This document shows, in pieces, positions 10,201-19,176 of a DNA stretch of 64,000 nt (within the stretch, counting starts at the first letter, position 1; each line of letters opens with the position of its first letter). The notes beneath the pieces were generated by a model. That model had not been told where the DNA came from, did not search any database, and saw nothing but the letters and a program-made list of their open reading frames with translations. Origin of the DNA: Brevundimonas sp. A19_0 (lineage in GTDB: Bacteria; Pseudomonadota; Alphaproteobacteria; Caulobacterales; Caulobacteraceae); contig NZ_JAGHQP010000007.1 of assembly GCF_017744255.1 (NCBI RefSeq), forward strand, positions 59,298 through 123,297, given 5' to 3'. The position numbers and the translations under genes were made by a program.

Positions 10201-10730
10201 CTGTTGGGGAATTCGGCCTTTTTCAGCTGATCGAGCCTGGAGGCCCCGCGCAAGCCGGCGATGTGCAGCACCAGTTCAACGAGCAGCACGACAAGGGTCA
10301 GCACGGTGAGCCAAAGCGGCGCTTGCACATTCGCGGGAACGTCCATCTGGCTTGCCATCGCCAGTCCCCAGACGCTCGACAACAGGCCAAGGACGACCAG
10401 AATGATAAACAGGATCGGGATGAACCGGTTGGGTTTCGCCCATTGGACCAGGCCGAAGATCGCCTGCACCACCACCATGCCGATGCTAAAGTAGACGACG
10501 GCGCCGGCCATCGCGCCGGCCATGCCTGCTACCGCGGCGTCGCCCTGGGCGTTCTCCACCATCATGGCTTCCATGGCCTCTGTGCCGACACCCATGGTTC
10601 TCACCACCCCAAAGATCCCGAAAGCAACCCCCAGCAAGATGGCGAGCGCGCTGGCGCGTGCTGCTGCCGTGGCTTCGGGCCGCGTGGTGATCGGCGCCGT
10701 CGGATTGATTGCCTTGATCCAGTCAGTCAT
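10197..10730 (-). CDS. Uncharacterised four-helix membrane protein
   Basis: A 177-residue hydrophobic protein with about four membrane segments, near residues 28-48, 76-98, 105-128 and 141-162. The first loop contains a Met/Ala/Gly-rich stretch (VGTEAMEAMMVENAQGD). I recognise no family motif or catalytic residues. The ATG at 10730 is preceded by GGGGGA. It converges on tamB with a 4-base overlap and diverges from the M20-ast operon, so the 103 bases between 10731 and 10833 probably hold two promoters. Probably a real gene because codon bias and membrane topology are regular, but its function is unknown. Confidence 0.7.
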   Translation of the reverse strand: MTDWIKAINPTAPITTRPEATAAARASALAILLGVAFGIFGVVRTMGVGTEAMEAMMVENAQGDAAVAGMAGAMAGAVVYFSIGMVVVQAIFGLVQWAKPNRFIPILFIILVVLGLLSSVWGLAMASQMDVPANVQAPLWLTVLTLVVLLVELVLHIAGLRGASRLDQLKKAEFPNS

Positions 10731-10833
10731 CAGATTGTCCCCCGATTTAAGGGCGCCACCCTAGAGTGTGCCGCGCGAACTCGTAAATCCCCGCCCTTCA
10801 CCTTTCCCGGAAGGGTCGTTAGGGTCCGCCCGC

Positions 10834-12084
10834 ATGCAGATACGTCCTGAAGACCAGATCGTGCTCGACCACGTCGCAGCGCGCCGTGAGGCCTTGATCG
10901 GGCGAGCCATCGACTGGGCCAACATCAACTCCGGCAGCCGCAACACCCGGGGGCTCGAGCGGGTGCTCGTGGCCATCGAGGAATCGCTGGGCGCCCTGCC
11001 CTGCCGGACCGAACGGGTCGAGACCTCGGTCTCCAGCCGCATCGAGGATGACGGTCGCGAAGTGCCGCTGACCTTTGCTCCGGCTCTCAAGCTGGTCCAG
11101 CGACCGGACGCCCCGGTCCAGGTGGTCCTGACCGGCCACTATGACACGGTGTTCGACGCCGACAGTCCTTTCCAGACGGTCGGCACCCGGGCCGACGGCG
11201 CCCTGAACGGGCCCGGCATTGCCGATATGAAGGGCGGGATTTCGGTGCTTCTGGGCGCCCTCGAGGCGTTCGAGCGCCATCCCGACCGCGACAAGGTCGG
11301 CTGGACCGTCCTGTTGTCTCCGGACGAGGAGATCGGGTCTCCCGGCTCCGCCCCCCTGCTGGCCGAGCTGGGCGCCCGCGGGCATCTGGGCCTGACGTAT
11401 GAACCGTCCCTGCCCGACGGCAGTCTGGCTGGCGCCCGGAAGGGCAGCGGGAACTTCCACATCGTGGTGCGGGGCAAGTCGGCCCACGCCGGCCGCGCCT
11501 ACCATGAGGGCGTCAATGCGACGGCGGGCGCCGCCCGGCTGGCCACCGCGCTCGACGACCTGAACGGCCAGCGCGAGGGCGTGACCATCAATGTGGCGAA
11601 AATCTCGGGGGGAGGCGCGCTGAACGTCGTGGCCGACACAGCCGTCGTCCGCTTCAATGTGCGGGTTCCGACCCCGGAGGATGCCGAATGGATTGAGGGC
11701 CGCATCCGCGACCTCTCTTCCCGGCCACCGATCCAGGGCGCGACCGTTGAACTGCACGGCGGGTTCACCCGCCCGCCCAAACCCATGGACGCCGCCCAGA
11801 CCGCCCTGTTCGAGGCGGTGCGTCAGACCGGGGCCTTGTTAAACCAGACGCTGCGCTGGCAGTCCTCGGGCGGGGTTTGCGAAGGTAATAATCTGCACGC
11901 GGCGGGCCTGCCCAATATCGACACCCTGGGCGTCATCGGCGGCGCGATCCATTCGGATCAGGAGTTCGCTTGGCCCGACAGCTTCGTCGAGCGCGCCCAG
12001 CTGTCCGCCCTGATCCTGTGCAAGGTCGCCTCGGGCGAAATCGACGCCCCGCACCTCAAACAGCTTCGTCTTCAGTCCAGGTAG
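10834..12084 (+). CDS. M20-family metallo-hydrolase at the head of the ast operon
   Basis: A 416-residue dinuclear zinc amidohydrolase of the ArgE/DapE/carboxypeptidase G2 type. The metal ligands are visible: His102 in GHYDTVFD, bridging Asp131 in GIADMKGG, the catalytic and ligand pair Glu165-Glu166 in SPDEEIGS, a Glu in TYEPSLPDG, and a C-terminal His in GAIHSDQEF. The dimerisation lid begins at GKSAHAGRAYHEG. Only 5 bases separate it from astA. Because no astE is seen here and these enzymes cleave N-acyl amino acids, it may perform the succinylglutamate desuccinylase step; that is inference from context. The ATG at 10834 was preferred to a GTG at 10768 because homology begins here. Confidence 0.85.
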   Translation: MQIRPEDQIVLDHVAARREALIGRAIDWANINSGSRNTRGLERVLVAIEESLGALPCRTERVETSVSSRIEDDGREVPLTFAPALKLVQRPDAPVQVVLTGHYDTVFDADSPFQTVGTRADGALNGPGIADMKGGISVLLGALEAFERHPDRDKVGWTVLLSPDEEIGSPGSAPLLAELGARGHLGLTYEPSLPDGSLAGARKGSGNFHIVVRGKSAHAGRAYHEGVNATAGAARLATALDDLNGQREGVTINVAKISGGGALNVVADTAVVRFNVRVPTPEDAEWIEGRIRDLSSRPPIQGATVELHGGFTRPPKPMDAAQTALFEAVRQTGALLNQTLRWQSSGGVCEGNNLHAAGLPNIDTLGVIGGAIHSDQEFAWPDSFVERAQLSALILCKVASGEIDAPHLKQLRLQSR

Positions 12085-12089
12085 GTTTC

Positions 12090-13097
12090 ATGCTGGTTGT
12101 TCGCCCCGCCGGTCCCGGCGATCTGGATTCCCTGCTGGAGCTGGCCATCCTGTCCGGCCCCGGCTTCACCAGCCTGCCGGAAGACCCCGACCAGCTGAGC
12201 GAACGGCTGGACCTCAGCCGCGACAGCTTCGGCGGCCGGATCGAGGCGCAGGAGCGCTGGTACACCCTGATGCTCGAGGAGAGCGATACCGGCGACGTCG
12301 ACGGCGTCGGCTCGGTCAAGGCCGCCGTCGGCCTGAACCGGCCCTTCTTCAGCTTCCGGGTGGTGAACAACACCCAGTCCTCGCCGTCGCTCGGAATTCG
12401 ACTGGACCAGAAGACGCTGGTGCTGGTCAACGAGTGCACCGGATGGTCCGAAGTGGGCTCCCTGTTCCTGAAGGCTGACCGTCGGAAGGGCGGCGCCGGG
12501 CGCCTGCTCAGCCAGTCGCGCTACATGCTGATCGGGGCCGAGCCGGACCTGTTCGCCGATACCGTGCTGGCCGAACTGCGCGGCGTATTCACCCCCGACG
12601 GGGCCTGCCCCTTCTGGGACCATGTGGCGCACAAATTCTTCCCGATGGATTTCGAGGAAGCCGACCGGATGACCGGCTCGACCGACAAGCAGTTCATCCT
12701 CGATCTGGCGCCCCGGCATCCGGTCTATGTCGAGCTGTTGCCGGAGCCCGCCCGGGCGGTGATCGGCAAGGTCCACCCCCAGGGCATCCCCGCCATGGCC
12801 CTGCTGGAATCCGAGGGCTTCCGACCCAATGGCCTGATCGACATTTTCGACGCCGGCCCGACCGTCACCTGCCGGCGCGACGACATCCGCACTGTGCGCG
12901 ATGCGCGGGTCCTGACCGTCCGGATAGTGGACCAGCCCGACGCCGAGCTTCCCGCCCTGATCTCGACCACCAGCGTCTCGGGCTTCCGGGCAGTGCGTCA
13001 GAAGGCGGCGATCGACGGCGACCATGCCCATATCGATCGCGAGACGGCCGCCGCCCTGAAGGTGCGCGACGGCGAAACCATACGAGTGAAATCATGA
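12090..13097 (+). CDS. astA: Arginine N-succinyltransferase
   Basis: A 335-residue enzyme transferring succinyl from succinyl-CoA to the alpha-amino group of arginine, the first step of the AST arginine-degradation pathway. It begins MLVVRPAGPGDLDSLLELA and shows family blocks such as SLFLKADRRKGGAGRLLSQSR and FPMDFEEADRMTG. Its length is close to E. coli AstA (344 residues). The ATG at 12090 has AGGTAGG just upstream, overlapping the end of the M20 gene. It overlaps astD by the bases ATGA, so the operon is translationally coupled. Confidence 0.94.
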   Translation: MLVVRPAGPGDLDSLLELAILSGPGFTSLPEDPDQLSERLDLSRDSFGGRIEAQERWYTLMLEESDTGDVDGVGSVKAAVGLNRPFFSFRVVNNTQSSPSLGIRLDQKTLVLVNECTGWSEVGSLFLKADRRKGGAGRLLSQSRYMLIGAEPDLFADTVLAELRGVFTPDGACPFWDHVAHKFFPMDFEEADRMTGSTDKQFILDLAPRHPVYVELLPEPARAVIGKVHPQGIPAMALLESEGFRPNGLIDIFDAGPTVTCRRDDIRTVRDARVLTVRIVDQPDAELPALISTTSVSGFRAVRQKAAIDGDHAHIDRETAAALKVRDGETIRVKS

Positions 13098-14533
13098 CCG
13101 CAGCCCCGCTTTCCGGCCCCCGCTTCGCCTCGATCGATCCGACCACGGGTGAAGAGGTCTGGGGCGGCCCGTCCTCCAGCCAACGGGACGTCGCCGAGGC
13201 CGTGACGCGCGCCCGCGAGGCTTTTCCCGACTGGGCGGCTCGGCCCCGGCAGGAGCGCATCGATGCCGCCAAGCGCTATCAGGCCGTACTGGCGTCGCGC
13301 GCCGACGAACTGGCGCAGATCATTTCCATGGAGACCGGCAAGGCGCTTTGGGAGACCCGTGCCGAACTGGGCGCCATGCAGGGCAAGGTCGACATCTCGA
13401 TCCGCGCCTATGAGGAGCGCACCGGCGAGCGCAGCAAGGAGACGGGCTTCGGCCGCGCCACCCTGCGCCACCGTCCGCACGGGGTGGCGGCGGTGCTAGG
13501 GCCGTTCAACTTCCCCGGCCACCTTCCGAACGGTCACATCGTCCCCGCACTGCTCGCTGGTGATACCGTGGTCTTCAAGCCCTCGGAGCACACGCCCCTG
13601 ATCGGTCAGGAAATGGTCGAGTGCTTCAAGGCCGCGGACCTGCCCGACGGCGTCGTCAATCTGGTTCAGGGCGGTGCGAAGACCGGCGCGGCGCTGCTGG
13701 AGCGCGACATAGACGCCCTTATGTTTACGGGCTCGGGGGCGGCCGGCGCCCATTTCAAAAAGCTGTTTGCCGACAATCCGCATGTGATTCTGGCTCTGGA
13801 GCTGGGCGGTAACAATCCGCTGGTCGTCTGGGACGCGGCCGATGCCGAGGCTGTCGCCGGCATTGTCGCGATGAGTGCCTTTGTCACCACCGGTCAGCGG
13901 TGCTCGTGCGCCCGGCGCCTGATCATCGAGGAAGGCCCGCGCGGCGATGCCGTGATCGAGGCCGTGGTCGGCTTCATGGACCGGCTGATCTATGCGCCCT
14001 GGAACGGCAGCCCCGAGCCGTTCGGCGGCCCCCTCATCTCGGCCCATGCCGCCACCCAGGCCCGGGAGGCCCTGCGCGCCCGGATCGACATGGGTGCCCG
14101 GGTCATCCGGGACAGCGGACCGATCGACGGCCTGTCCGGCGCCTTCGTGAAGCCGGCCCTGATCGACACGACCGGCGTCCATGTGCCGGACGAGGAGATC
14201 TTCGCGCCCTTCCTCCAGGTGACCCGCGTGGCGACCTTCGATGACGCGATACGCATGGCCAACGAGACCCGCTATGGGCTGTCGGCCGGGCTGGTCTCGG
14301 ACGATCCCGCCAACTGGGACCGCTTCATCCACCGCATCCGGGCGGGCGTGGTGAACTTCAATCGGCCGACCACGGGCGCCGCCGGTGACATGCCGTTCGG
14401 CGGTCTGGGCTCCAGCGGCAACCACCGCCCCAGCGCCTATTATGCGGCCGACTATTGCGCCTATCCGGTGGCCAGTTTCGAGGCCGACAGCGTCAAGAAT
14501 ATCGAGAGCGAGATCAAGGGCCTGAAGGCGTGA
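13094..14533 (+). CDS. astD: N-succinylglutamate 5-semialdehyde dehydrogenase
   Basis: A 479-residue aldehyde dehydrogenase oxidising succinylglutamate semialdehyde to succinylglutamate with NAD. The ALDH fold is plain: GPFNFPGHLPNGHIVPAL, the Glu in the LELGGNNPLVV motif, and the catalytic Cys in TTGQRCSCARR. The NFNRPTTGAAGDMPFGGLGSSGNHRPSAYY region is typical of AstD rather than other ALDHs. It starts in an ATGA overlap with astA and ends in a GTGA overlap with astB. The aminotransferase AstC that would make its substrate is not in the window. Confidence 0.94.
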   Translation: MTAAPLSGPRFASIDPTTGEEVWGGPSSSQRDVAEAVTRAREAFPDWAARPRQERIDAAKRYQAVLASRADELAQIISMETGKALWETRAELGAMQGKVDISIRAYEERTGERSKETGFGRATLRHRPHGVAAVLGPFNFPGHLPNGHIVPALLAGDTVVFKPSEHTPLIGQEMVECFKAADLPDGVVNLVQGGAKTGAALLERDIDALMFTGSGAAGAHFKKLFADNPHVILALELGGNNPLVVWDAADAEAVAGIVAMSAFVTTGQRCSCARRLIIEEGPRGDAVIEAVVGFMDRLIYAPWNGSPEPFGGPLISAHAATQAREALRARIDMGARVIRDSGPIDGLSGAFVKPALIDTTGVHVPDEEIFAPFLQVTRVATFDDAIRMANETRYGLSAGLVSDDPANWDRFIHRIRAGVVNFNRPTTGAAGDMPFGGLGSSGNHRPSAYYAADYCAYPVASFEADSVKNIESEIKGLKA

Positions 14534-15867
14534 CCTCACCTGCCGTCGAAGCCAATGCCGACGGTCTGATCGGGCCGACCCACTCCTATGCGGGCCTGTC
14601 GCCGGGCAATCTGGCGTCCAGTCTGAACAAGGGTGAGGCCTCCAATCCCCGGGCAGCCGTGCTTCAGGGGCTGGAGAAGATGAAGCTGCTGGCGGACCTC
14701 GGCCTGCCCCAGTTTGTCCTGCCTCCGCACGAACGCCCGGACATCGGCTTCCTGAGAAGCCTCGGCTTTGCCGGATCGGATGGTCAGGTGCTGGAGACCG
14801 CCTGGAAACAGGCGCCCTCCCTCGCCGCCGCGGCCTGTTCGGCCTCGCCGATGTGGGCAGCTAATGCCGCGACAGTGACCCCCTCGGCCGACAGCGCGGA
14901 TGGCCGGCTGCATTTCACGCCTGCCAATCTCGTCACCAATCTGCACCGCTCGCTGGAGCACGCCCAGACGAAGCGGGCCCTCGACGCCCTCTTCCCCGAC
15001 CCGGCCCGCTTTGCGGTTCACGACGCCCTGCCGTCGGTGGGTCATCTCGCGGATGAAGGCGCGGCCAATCACGTCCGCCTGTGCGCCGACCATGGATCGG
15101 CCGGCGTCAACCTGCTGGTCTGGGGACGCGAAGCCTGGGAGGGCTGGGACGGCCCCTACCCGGCACGCCAGACCCGCGAGGCGTCAGAGGCCCTCGCCCG
15201 TCGGCACGGCGCCTCGGGCGTGGTGCTGGCCCGCCAGGGCAAGGCCGCGATTGCCGGTGGCACCTTCCACAATGACGTGGTCTGCGTGGGCGCCCTGGAC
15301 ACCCTGTTCTTCCACGAGCTGGCGTTTGAGGACACGGCCGCCACTCTGGAGGCGGTCCGACGCGCGGCCGACGGTTTCGAGCCGAAGTTCGTCGAAGTCT
15401 CCGCGACCGACCTGCCTCTGGCGGATGCGATCAGCAGCTATCTGTTCAACTCCATGCTGATCCGGATCCCCGGTGAGGATCGCCTGACCCTGATCTGCCC
15501 GACCGAGACCGAGGAAAATCCGCGTAGCCGGGCGGTCGCCGAGCGGATTGCCGGCTCGAACGGCCCCATTGGTCAGGTCCGCTACGTCGATGTGCGCCAG
15601 TCGATGCGGAACGGCGGCGGCCCGGCCTGCCTGCGCCTGCGGGTGGTGCTGAACGAGGCGGAACTGGCCGCCACCAGCGACGCCATGCGGTTCACGCCCG
15701 CGCTGCACGCGAAGCTCAACGAGTGGGCCGGTCGCCACTACAGGGACGAGCTGACGCCACGCGACTTGGCCGATCCACAGCTGCTGGAGGAGTCGCGCGG
15801 GGCGCTGGACGAGCTGACTGGCATCCTGTCTCTGGGAAGCGGCTTCTATCCCTTCCAGCGGTCCTAG
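14530..15867 (+). CDS. astB: N-succinylarginine dihydrolase
   Basis: A 445-residue enzyme of the amidinotransferase-like fold that converts succinylarginine to succinylornithine, releasing ammonia and CO2. The N-terminal block EANADGLIGPTHSYAGLSPGN is diagnostic; the C-terminal part shows QSMRNGGGPACLRLRVVL with the catalytic Cys, and GGTFHNDVVCVG with the His/Asp region. Its length matches E. coli AstB (447). The start is GTG at 14530, overlapping the astD stop as GTGA; the ORF stays open upstream to 14455 but this is out-of-frame astD sequence. Last gene of the M20-astA-astD-astB operon. Confidence 0.95.
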   Translation: MTSPAVEANADGLIGPTHSYAGLSPGNLASSLNKGEASNPRAAVLQGLEKMKLLADLGLPQFVLPPHERPDIGFLRSLGFAGSDGQVLETAWKQAPSLAAAACSASPMWAANAATVTPSADSADGRLHFTPANLVTNLHRSLEHAQTKRALDALFPDPARFAVHDALPSVGHLADEGAANHVRLCADHGSAGVNLLVWGREAWEGWDGPYPARQTREASEALARRHGASGVVLARQGKAAIAGGTFHNDVVCVGALDTLFFHELAFEDTAATLEAVRRAADGFEPKFVEVSATDLPLADAISSYLFNSMLIRIPGEDRLTLICPTETEENPRSRAVAERIAGSNGPIGQVRYVDVRQSMRNGGGPACLRLRVVLNEAELAATSDAMRFTPALHAKLNEWAGRHYRDELTPRDLADPQLLEESRGALDELTGILSLGSGFYPFQRS

Positions 15868-15938
15868 CGCCCCGAATAATTGCGCTCGACAGAGTCGCGA
15901 AACTGCGCCCATTCTCCCCGCGATATCGGGGGGTATTC

Positions 15939-16685
15939 ATGACAATCCACCACAGACTTGCCGGGCTGGTATTTGCCCTGACCACCTTGATGGCACTCGG
16001 CGCCTGCGCGACCGGGCCTTCCCTTACGCCGGAGCAGATGCAGGCCGTCCGTGCGGGGGAGCAGTCGGCCATCATCATGTCCTATCGTGAATACGCGGGG
16101 ATGTATGGCGCCTACATCCGCTTCGTCAACGTGGACACAGGCCTTCAGTACCAAGTGGAAATGCATGGCGGAATGAACGTCGTGAATGCCGGGCCGGACA
16201 TGGTTGCCGTCCCGCCGGGACGTTACCGCGTCGCTGGCGGAAGTCTCTACACCGCCGATTCCACGGGCACGATGCCGCTGCTCGACCACTGGTTTGCCCC
16301 CTTCGACGTTGCGGCTGGCGAGGTCGTCGATGTCGGGACGCTGCGGATCGACGACATCAGCGTCCGCGCACTGCCCGGCATGGGCGAACGCGTCCTGAAT
16401 GCAATGCTCACATTCAATCCGGCCCGTTCCGACCGATATCTGGTCTACAGCGTGGACTATTCCGACGCGGAGCGCGTCGAAAAGATGCTCGCGAGCAAAT
16501 ATCCGGGGCTCGGAGTGACTCCCGTGCGCAGGCCCCTTGCAGTGAGGCTGGACCGCGCCGCTTTTGAAAGCGTGATCGTGGACGCCTACGCGTTGAACCC
16601 GGACGGCAGTCCGCCGACGGTCGAGCAGGCCGGGGCGCGCGTGGCGACGGGGCTGGCGCGCTTCCTGCGGGACGCAGACCGGTAG
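15939..16685 (+). CDS. Predicted lipoprotein of unknown function
   Basis: A 248-residue protein with a lipoprotein signal (LAGLVFALTTLMALGAC, lipobox LGAC). The mature part has a beta-rich region with VPPGRYRVAGGSLYT, resembling DUF2846-like or carboxypeptidase-regulatory folds in which a PPGxY segment is common, then a C-terminal domain with no motif known to me. A GGGGGG run lies 6-8 bases before the ATG, supporting this start over the longer ORF from 15723. It follows astB by 71 bases and converges on phhA with 3 bases between stops. Function unknown. Confidence 0.72.
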   Translation: MTIHHRLAGLVFALTTLMALGACATGPSLTPEQMQAVRAGEQSAIIMSYREYAGMYGAYIRFVNVDTGLQYQVEMHGGMNVVNAGPDMVAVPPGRYRVAGGSLYTADSTGTMPLLDHWFAPFDVAAGEVVDVGTLRIDDISVRALPGMGERVLNAMLTFNPARSDRYLVYSVDYSDAERVEKMLASKYPGLGVTPVRRPLAVRLDRAAFESVIVDAYALNPDGSPPTVEQAGARVATGLARFLRDADR

Positions 16686-16688
16686 GGC

Positions 16689-17564
16689 TCAGGCCGCGAA
16701 GCGCCCGCCCTTGGTCGCATAGGCCTGGGTGCCACGGGTGAAGACGGTGTCGGACGGCAGGATGGCGTCGATGGCGATGTCGTCCTTGCCCTCGAGGCGA
16801 TCATAGATCGGCCCGAAGTCGCGCAGGGTCTCGTCCTTCAGCCCCTCAAGGCTGTCGATCACGAAATAGACCTGCTGGAAATCGTCGATCCGGTACAGGG
16901 TCCGCATCACCCGTTCGAGGTCGAAGCCGATCCGGTTGGGCGACGGATCCTCGACGGCAAACACGCTTTCTGTGGCCGATGACACAATGCCGGCGCCATA
17001 GATGCGCAGGCCGTCGGCCTCCTTCATCAGGCCGAACTCGACCGTGTACCAGTACAGCCGGGCCAGATTGGCCAGCATGCCGCGCCGGGCGGCCCGCTGC
17101 CCCCCCTTGCCATAGGCTTCCATGTAGGCGGCGAAATCCGGGTCGGTCAGCATGGGCACGTGGCCGAACACATCGTGGAAGATGTCCGGCTCCTGCAGAT
17201 AGTCCAGCTGATCGGGTTTGCGGATGAACTGGCCGGACGGGAAGCGCCGGTTGGCCAGATGGTCAAAGAACACCTCATCGGGCACGAGGCCCGGCACACA
17301 CACGACGGTCCAGCCGGTCAGCGCCTGCAGCTTGGGGTTCATGACCTCGAAGTCGGGGATGCCCCCGGTGTTCAGGTCCAGCGCCTCCAGCCCCTTGAGG
17401 AAGACCTCACTGGCCCGGCCGGGCAGGATCTTCATCTGGCGGGCGTACAGCGTATTCCAGGTATCGTGTTCGACCCGGGTGTAGGCGGACCAGTCCTGAG
17501 GAATGGTCCAGTCCTCGGCCGCCCCTTCGGGCGGGGCTTCGAAGACGTGCTCGAAATCGGACAT
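16689..17564 (-). CDS. phhA: Phenylalanine 4-monooxygenase
   Basis: A 291-residue non-haem iron, pterin-dependent hydroxylase converting phenylalanine to tyrosine. The iron ligands are His130 and His135 in DIFHDVFGHVPML and Glu176 in YTVEFGL, which form the 2-His-1-carboxylate triad of the aromatic amino acid hydroxylases. The length fits the bacterial monomeric enzymes, which lack the regulatory ACT domain. No pterin carbinolamine dehydratase gene is adjacent. It is followed downstream only by the convergent lipoprotein gene, and hspQ lies 87 bases upstream on the same strand. Confidence 0.95.
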   Translation of the reverse strand: MSDFEHVFEAPPEGAAEDWTIPQDWSAYTRVEHDTWNTLYARQMKILPGRASEVFLKGLEALDLNTGGIPDFEVMNPKLQALTGWTVVCVPGLVPDEVFFDHLANRRFPSGQFIRKPDQLDYLQEPDIFHDVFGHVPMLTDPDFAAYMEAYGKGGQRAARRGMLANLARLYWYTVEFGLMKEADGLRIYGAGIVSSATESVFAVEDPSPNRIGFDLERVMRTLYRIDDFQQVYFVIDSLEGLKDETLRDFGPIYDRLEGKDDIAIDAILPSDTVFTRGTQAYATKGGRFAA

Positions 17565-17650
17565 GAGGCCCTCTTCTTGCGGGTTGTTTCGCTACGCACA
17601 CCCTAGGCGTTCGCAGGATCAAGGGCCATACACCCGCCGCTCACACCGCC

Positions 17651-17965
17651 TCAGTGCAGGTGGACAAATCGCGGCTGCAGGCGCCCCTGATCGTCATGGC
17701 GGAACCAACGCTTCAGCTGCGGAAGCGCTGCATTGTCCGGCATGCGGTCGGCCTCAAGGCTCTGTTCGGCGGCATAGACCAGCACGCCCGAATCCTTCTC
17801 CAGCACCAGAACCTTGTAAAAGGGCTGGTCGGTCGGGATCGCGCCCATGTCCCCGGCGGGCCCGTCATAGCGGGCATCGACATCCAGGATTACTCCATTG
17901 AATGCATCGTCCAGCTGGCGCACGCTCTGGCCCAGCCCGAATTTGGCAGCCTTCGTCTTGATCAT
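17651..17965 (-). CDS. hspQ: HspQ family protein (hemimethylated-DNA-binding/YccV domain)
   Basis: A 104-residue protein matching the HspQ/YccV family. It opens KAAKFGLGQSVRQLDDAFNGVILDVDARY and continues through QPFYKVLVLEKDSGVLVYAAEQSLE, the compact beta-barrel of the family. In E. coli HspQ modulates Lon proteolysis and heat-stress responses; the older hemimethylated-DNA-binding label comes from a structural relative. Length agrees with the 105-residue E. coli protein. It is divergent from the Ppx/GppA gene across 143 bases. Confidence 0.88.
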   Translation of the reverse strand: MIKTKAAKFGLGQSVRQLDDAFNGVILDVDARYDGPAGDMGAIPTDQPFYKVLVLEKDSGVLVYAAEQSLEADRMPDNAALPQLKRWFRHDDQGRLQPRFVHLH

Positions 17966-18108
17966 GGGACGACCCTAGAGGGCTTCCTCTGAGCCCTCCC
18001 CGACGGCTCTGTTCATTTTCGCGACAGACTCGCTTGGCGCGGACGATCTCATCGGACTAGTCTGTGTTCGACGGGAACCAGACGGGCTCCCAAACAGAAA
18101 GTTCGGCC

Positions 18109-19176
18109 ATGCCGGAGATCGACGGCGCGCCTGTGGAGCGCGACGCCCGGTCCCCCAGCCTTGGCGAGGCGCCATCCGGGTCGTTGCTGTACGGCGCCCT
18201 GGATCTGGGGACCAATAATTGTCGCCTGCTGATCGCGCGACCTGCGCGCGACGGCTTTCGGGTCGTCGATTCGTTCAGCCGTATCGTCCGTCTCGGGGAG
18301 GGAATCAGCCGCACCGGTCGATTGACGAACGATGCGATGGACCGGGCCTATGACGCCCTCGCCATCTGTGCCGAGCGGGTCGCCAAGAAGAACCTGCCCT
18401 CTGATCGGATCGCCGCCGTCGCCACCCAGGCCTGCCGGGCGGCCGAAAACGGAGAGGAATTCATCGACCGGGTCAGGCGCGGCACGGGTCTGAAGCTGCG
18501 CATCATCACCCCGGACGAGGAGGCCCGCCTGTCGGTGGAGGGCTGCCGCAACCTGCTGGATCAGCGGGCCCGCGCCGTGCTGGTGGTCGACGTGGGTGGG
18601 GGGTCGACGGAACTGTCCTGGCTGGTGCGCAAGGATCGCGGCTTCGAGACCGTCGGCTGGATGTCGGCGCCCGTCGGCGTGGTGACCCTGGCGGAAGGAC
18701 ACCCGGAATCCCTGGACGATCCTGCCTCCTGGTACGAGGCCATGATCGGCGCCATGGCGACCGCCATCCAGTGCGCCCCGGTCAATGGCGAGGTCAAGGC
18801 GCTGTTCGACGAGGGCCATGCCCATCTGGTCGGCACCTCCGGCGCCATCACCAGCCTGGCCGGAATCCACCTGAAGCTGCCGCGCTATCAGCGTGACCGG
18901 GTCGATGGCCTCTGGATGTCACGCAACGACTGCGAGGACGCGGCCCGCCTGCTTCTTGACCTGGGCCCTGACGGACGGGCGCAGAACGCCTGCATCGGTC
19001 CGGATCGTGCGGATCTGGTCATGGCCGGGGCCGCCATCCTCGAGGCCGTCCAGCGGTCCTGGCCCTGCGCCCGTGTGCGGGTCGCCGACCGGGGTCTGCG
19101 AGAGGGCCTGCTGCTGGAGCGTATGCGCTCGGGCCGCCGTCGCCGCAGGCGAGGTCGTCGCCGTCCGCGCGACTGA
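18109..19176 (+). CDS. Ppx/GppA family exopolyphosphatase/pppGpp phosphatase
   Basis: A 355-residue member of the ASKHA phosphatase family that trims polyphosphate or converts pppGpp to ppGpp. The phosphate-1 loop is GALDLGTNNCRLLIA, the phosphate-2 loop VVDVGGGSTELSW, and a third block is GTSGAITSLAGI. The protein is short, equivalent to domains I-II only, without the HD-like C-terminal domains of E. coli Ppx. It ends in an unusually basic tail of about 20 residues, mostly Arg (RSGRRRRRRGRRRPRD), which could bind polyphosphate or RNA. ATG 18109 preferred; a GTG at 18064 would add 15 residues. Exact substrate cannot be decided. Confidence 0.88.
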   Translation: MPEIDGAPVERDARSPSLGEAPSGSLLYGALDLGTNNCRLLIARPARDGFRVVDSFSRIVRLGEGISRTGRLTNDAMDRAYDALAICAERVAKKNLPSDRIAAVATQACRAAENGEEFIDRVRRGTGLKLRIITPDEEARLSVEGCRNLLDQRARAVLVVDVGGGSTELSWLVRKDRGFETVGWMSAPVGVVTLAEGHPESLDDPASWYEAMIGAMATAIQCAPVNGEVKALFDEGHAHLVGTSGAITSLAGIHLKLPRYQRDRVDGLWMSRNDCEDAARLLLDLGPDGRAQNACIGPDRADLVMAGAAILEAVQRSWPCARVRVADRGLREGLLLERMRSGRRRRRRGRRRPRD

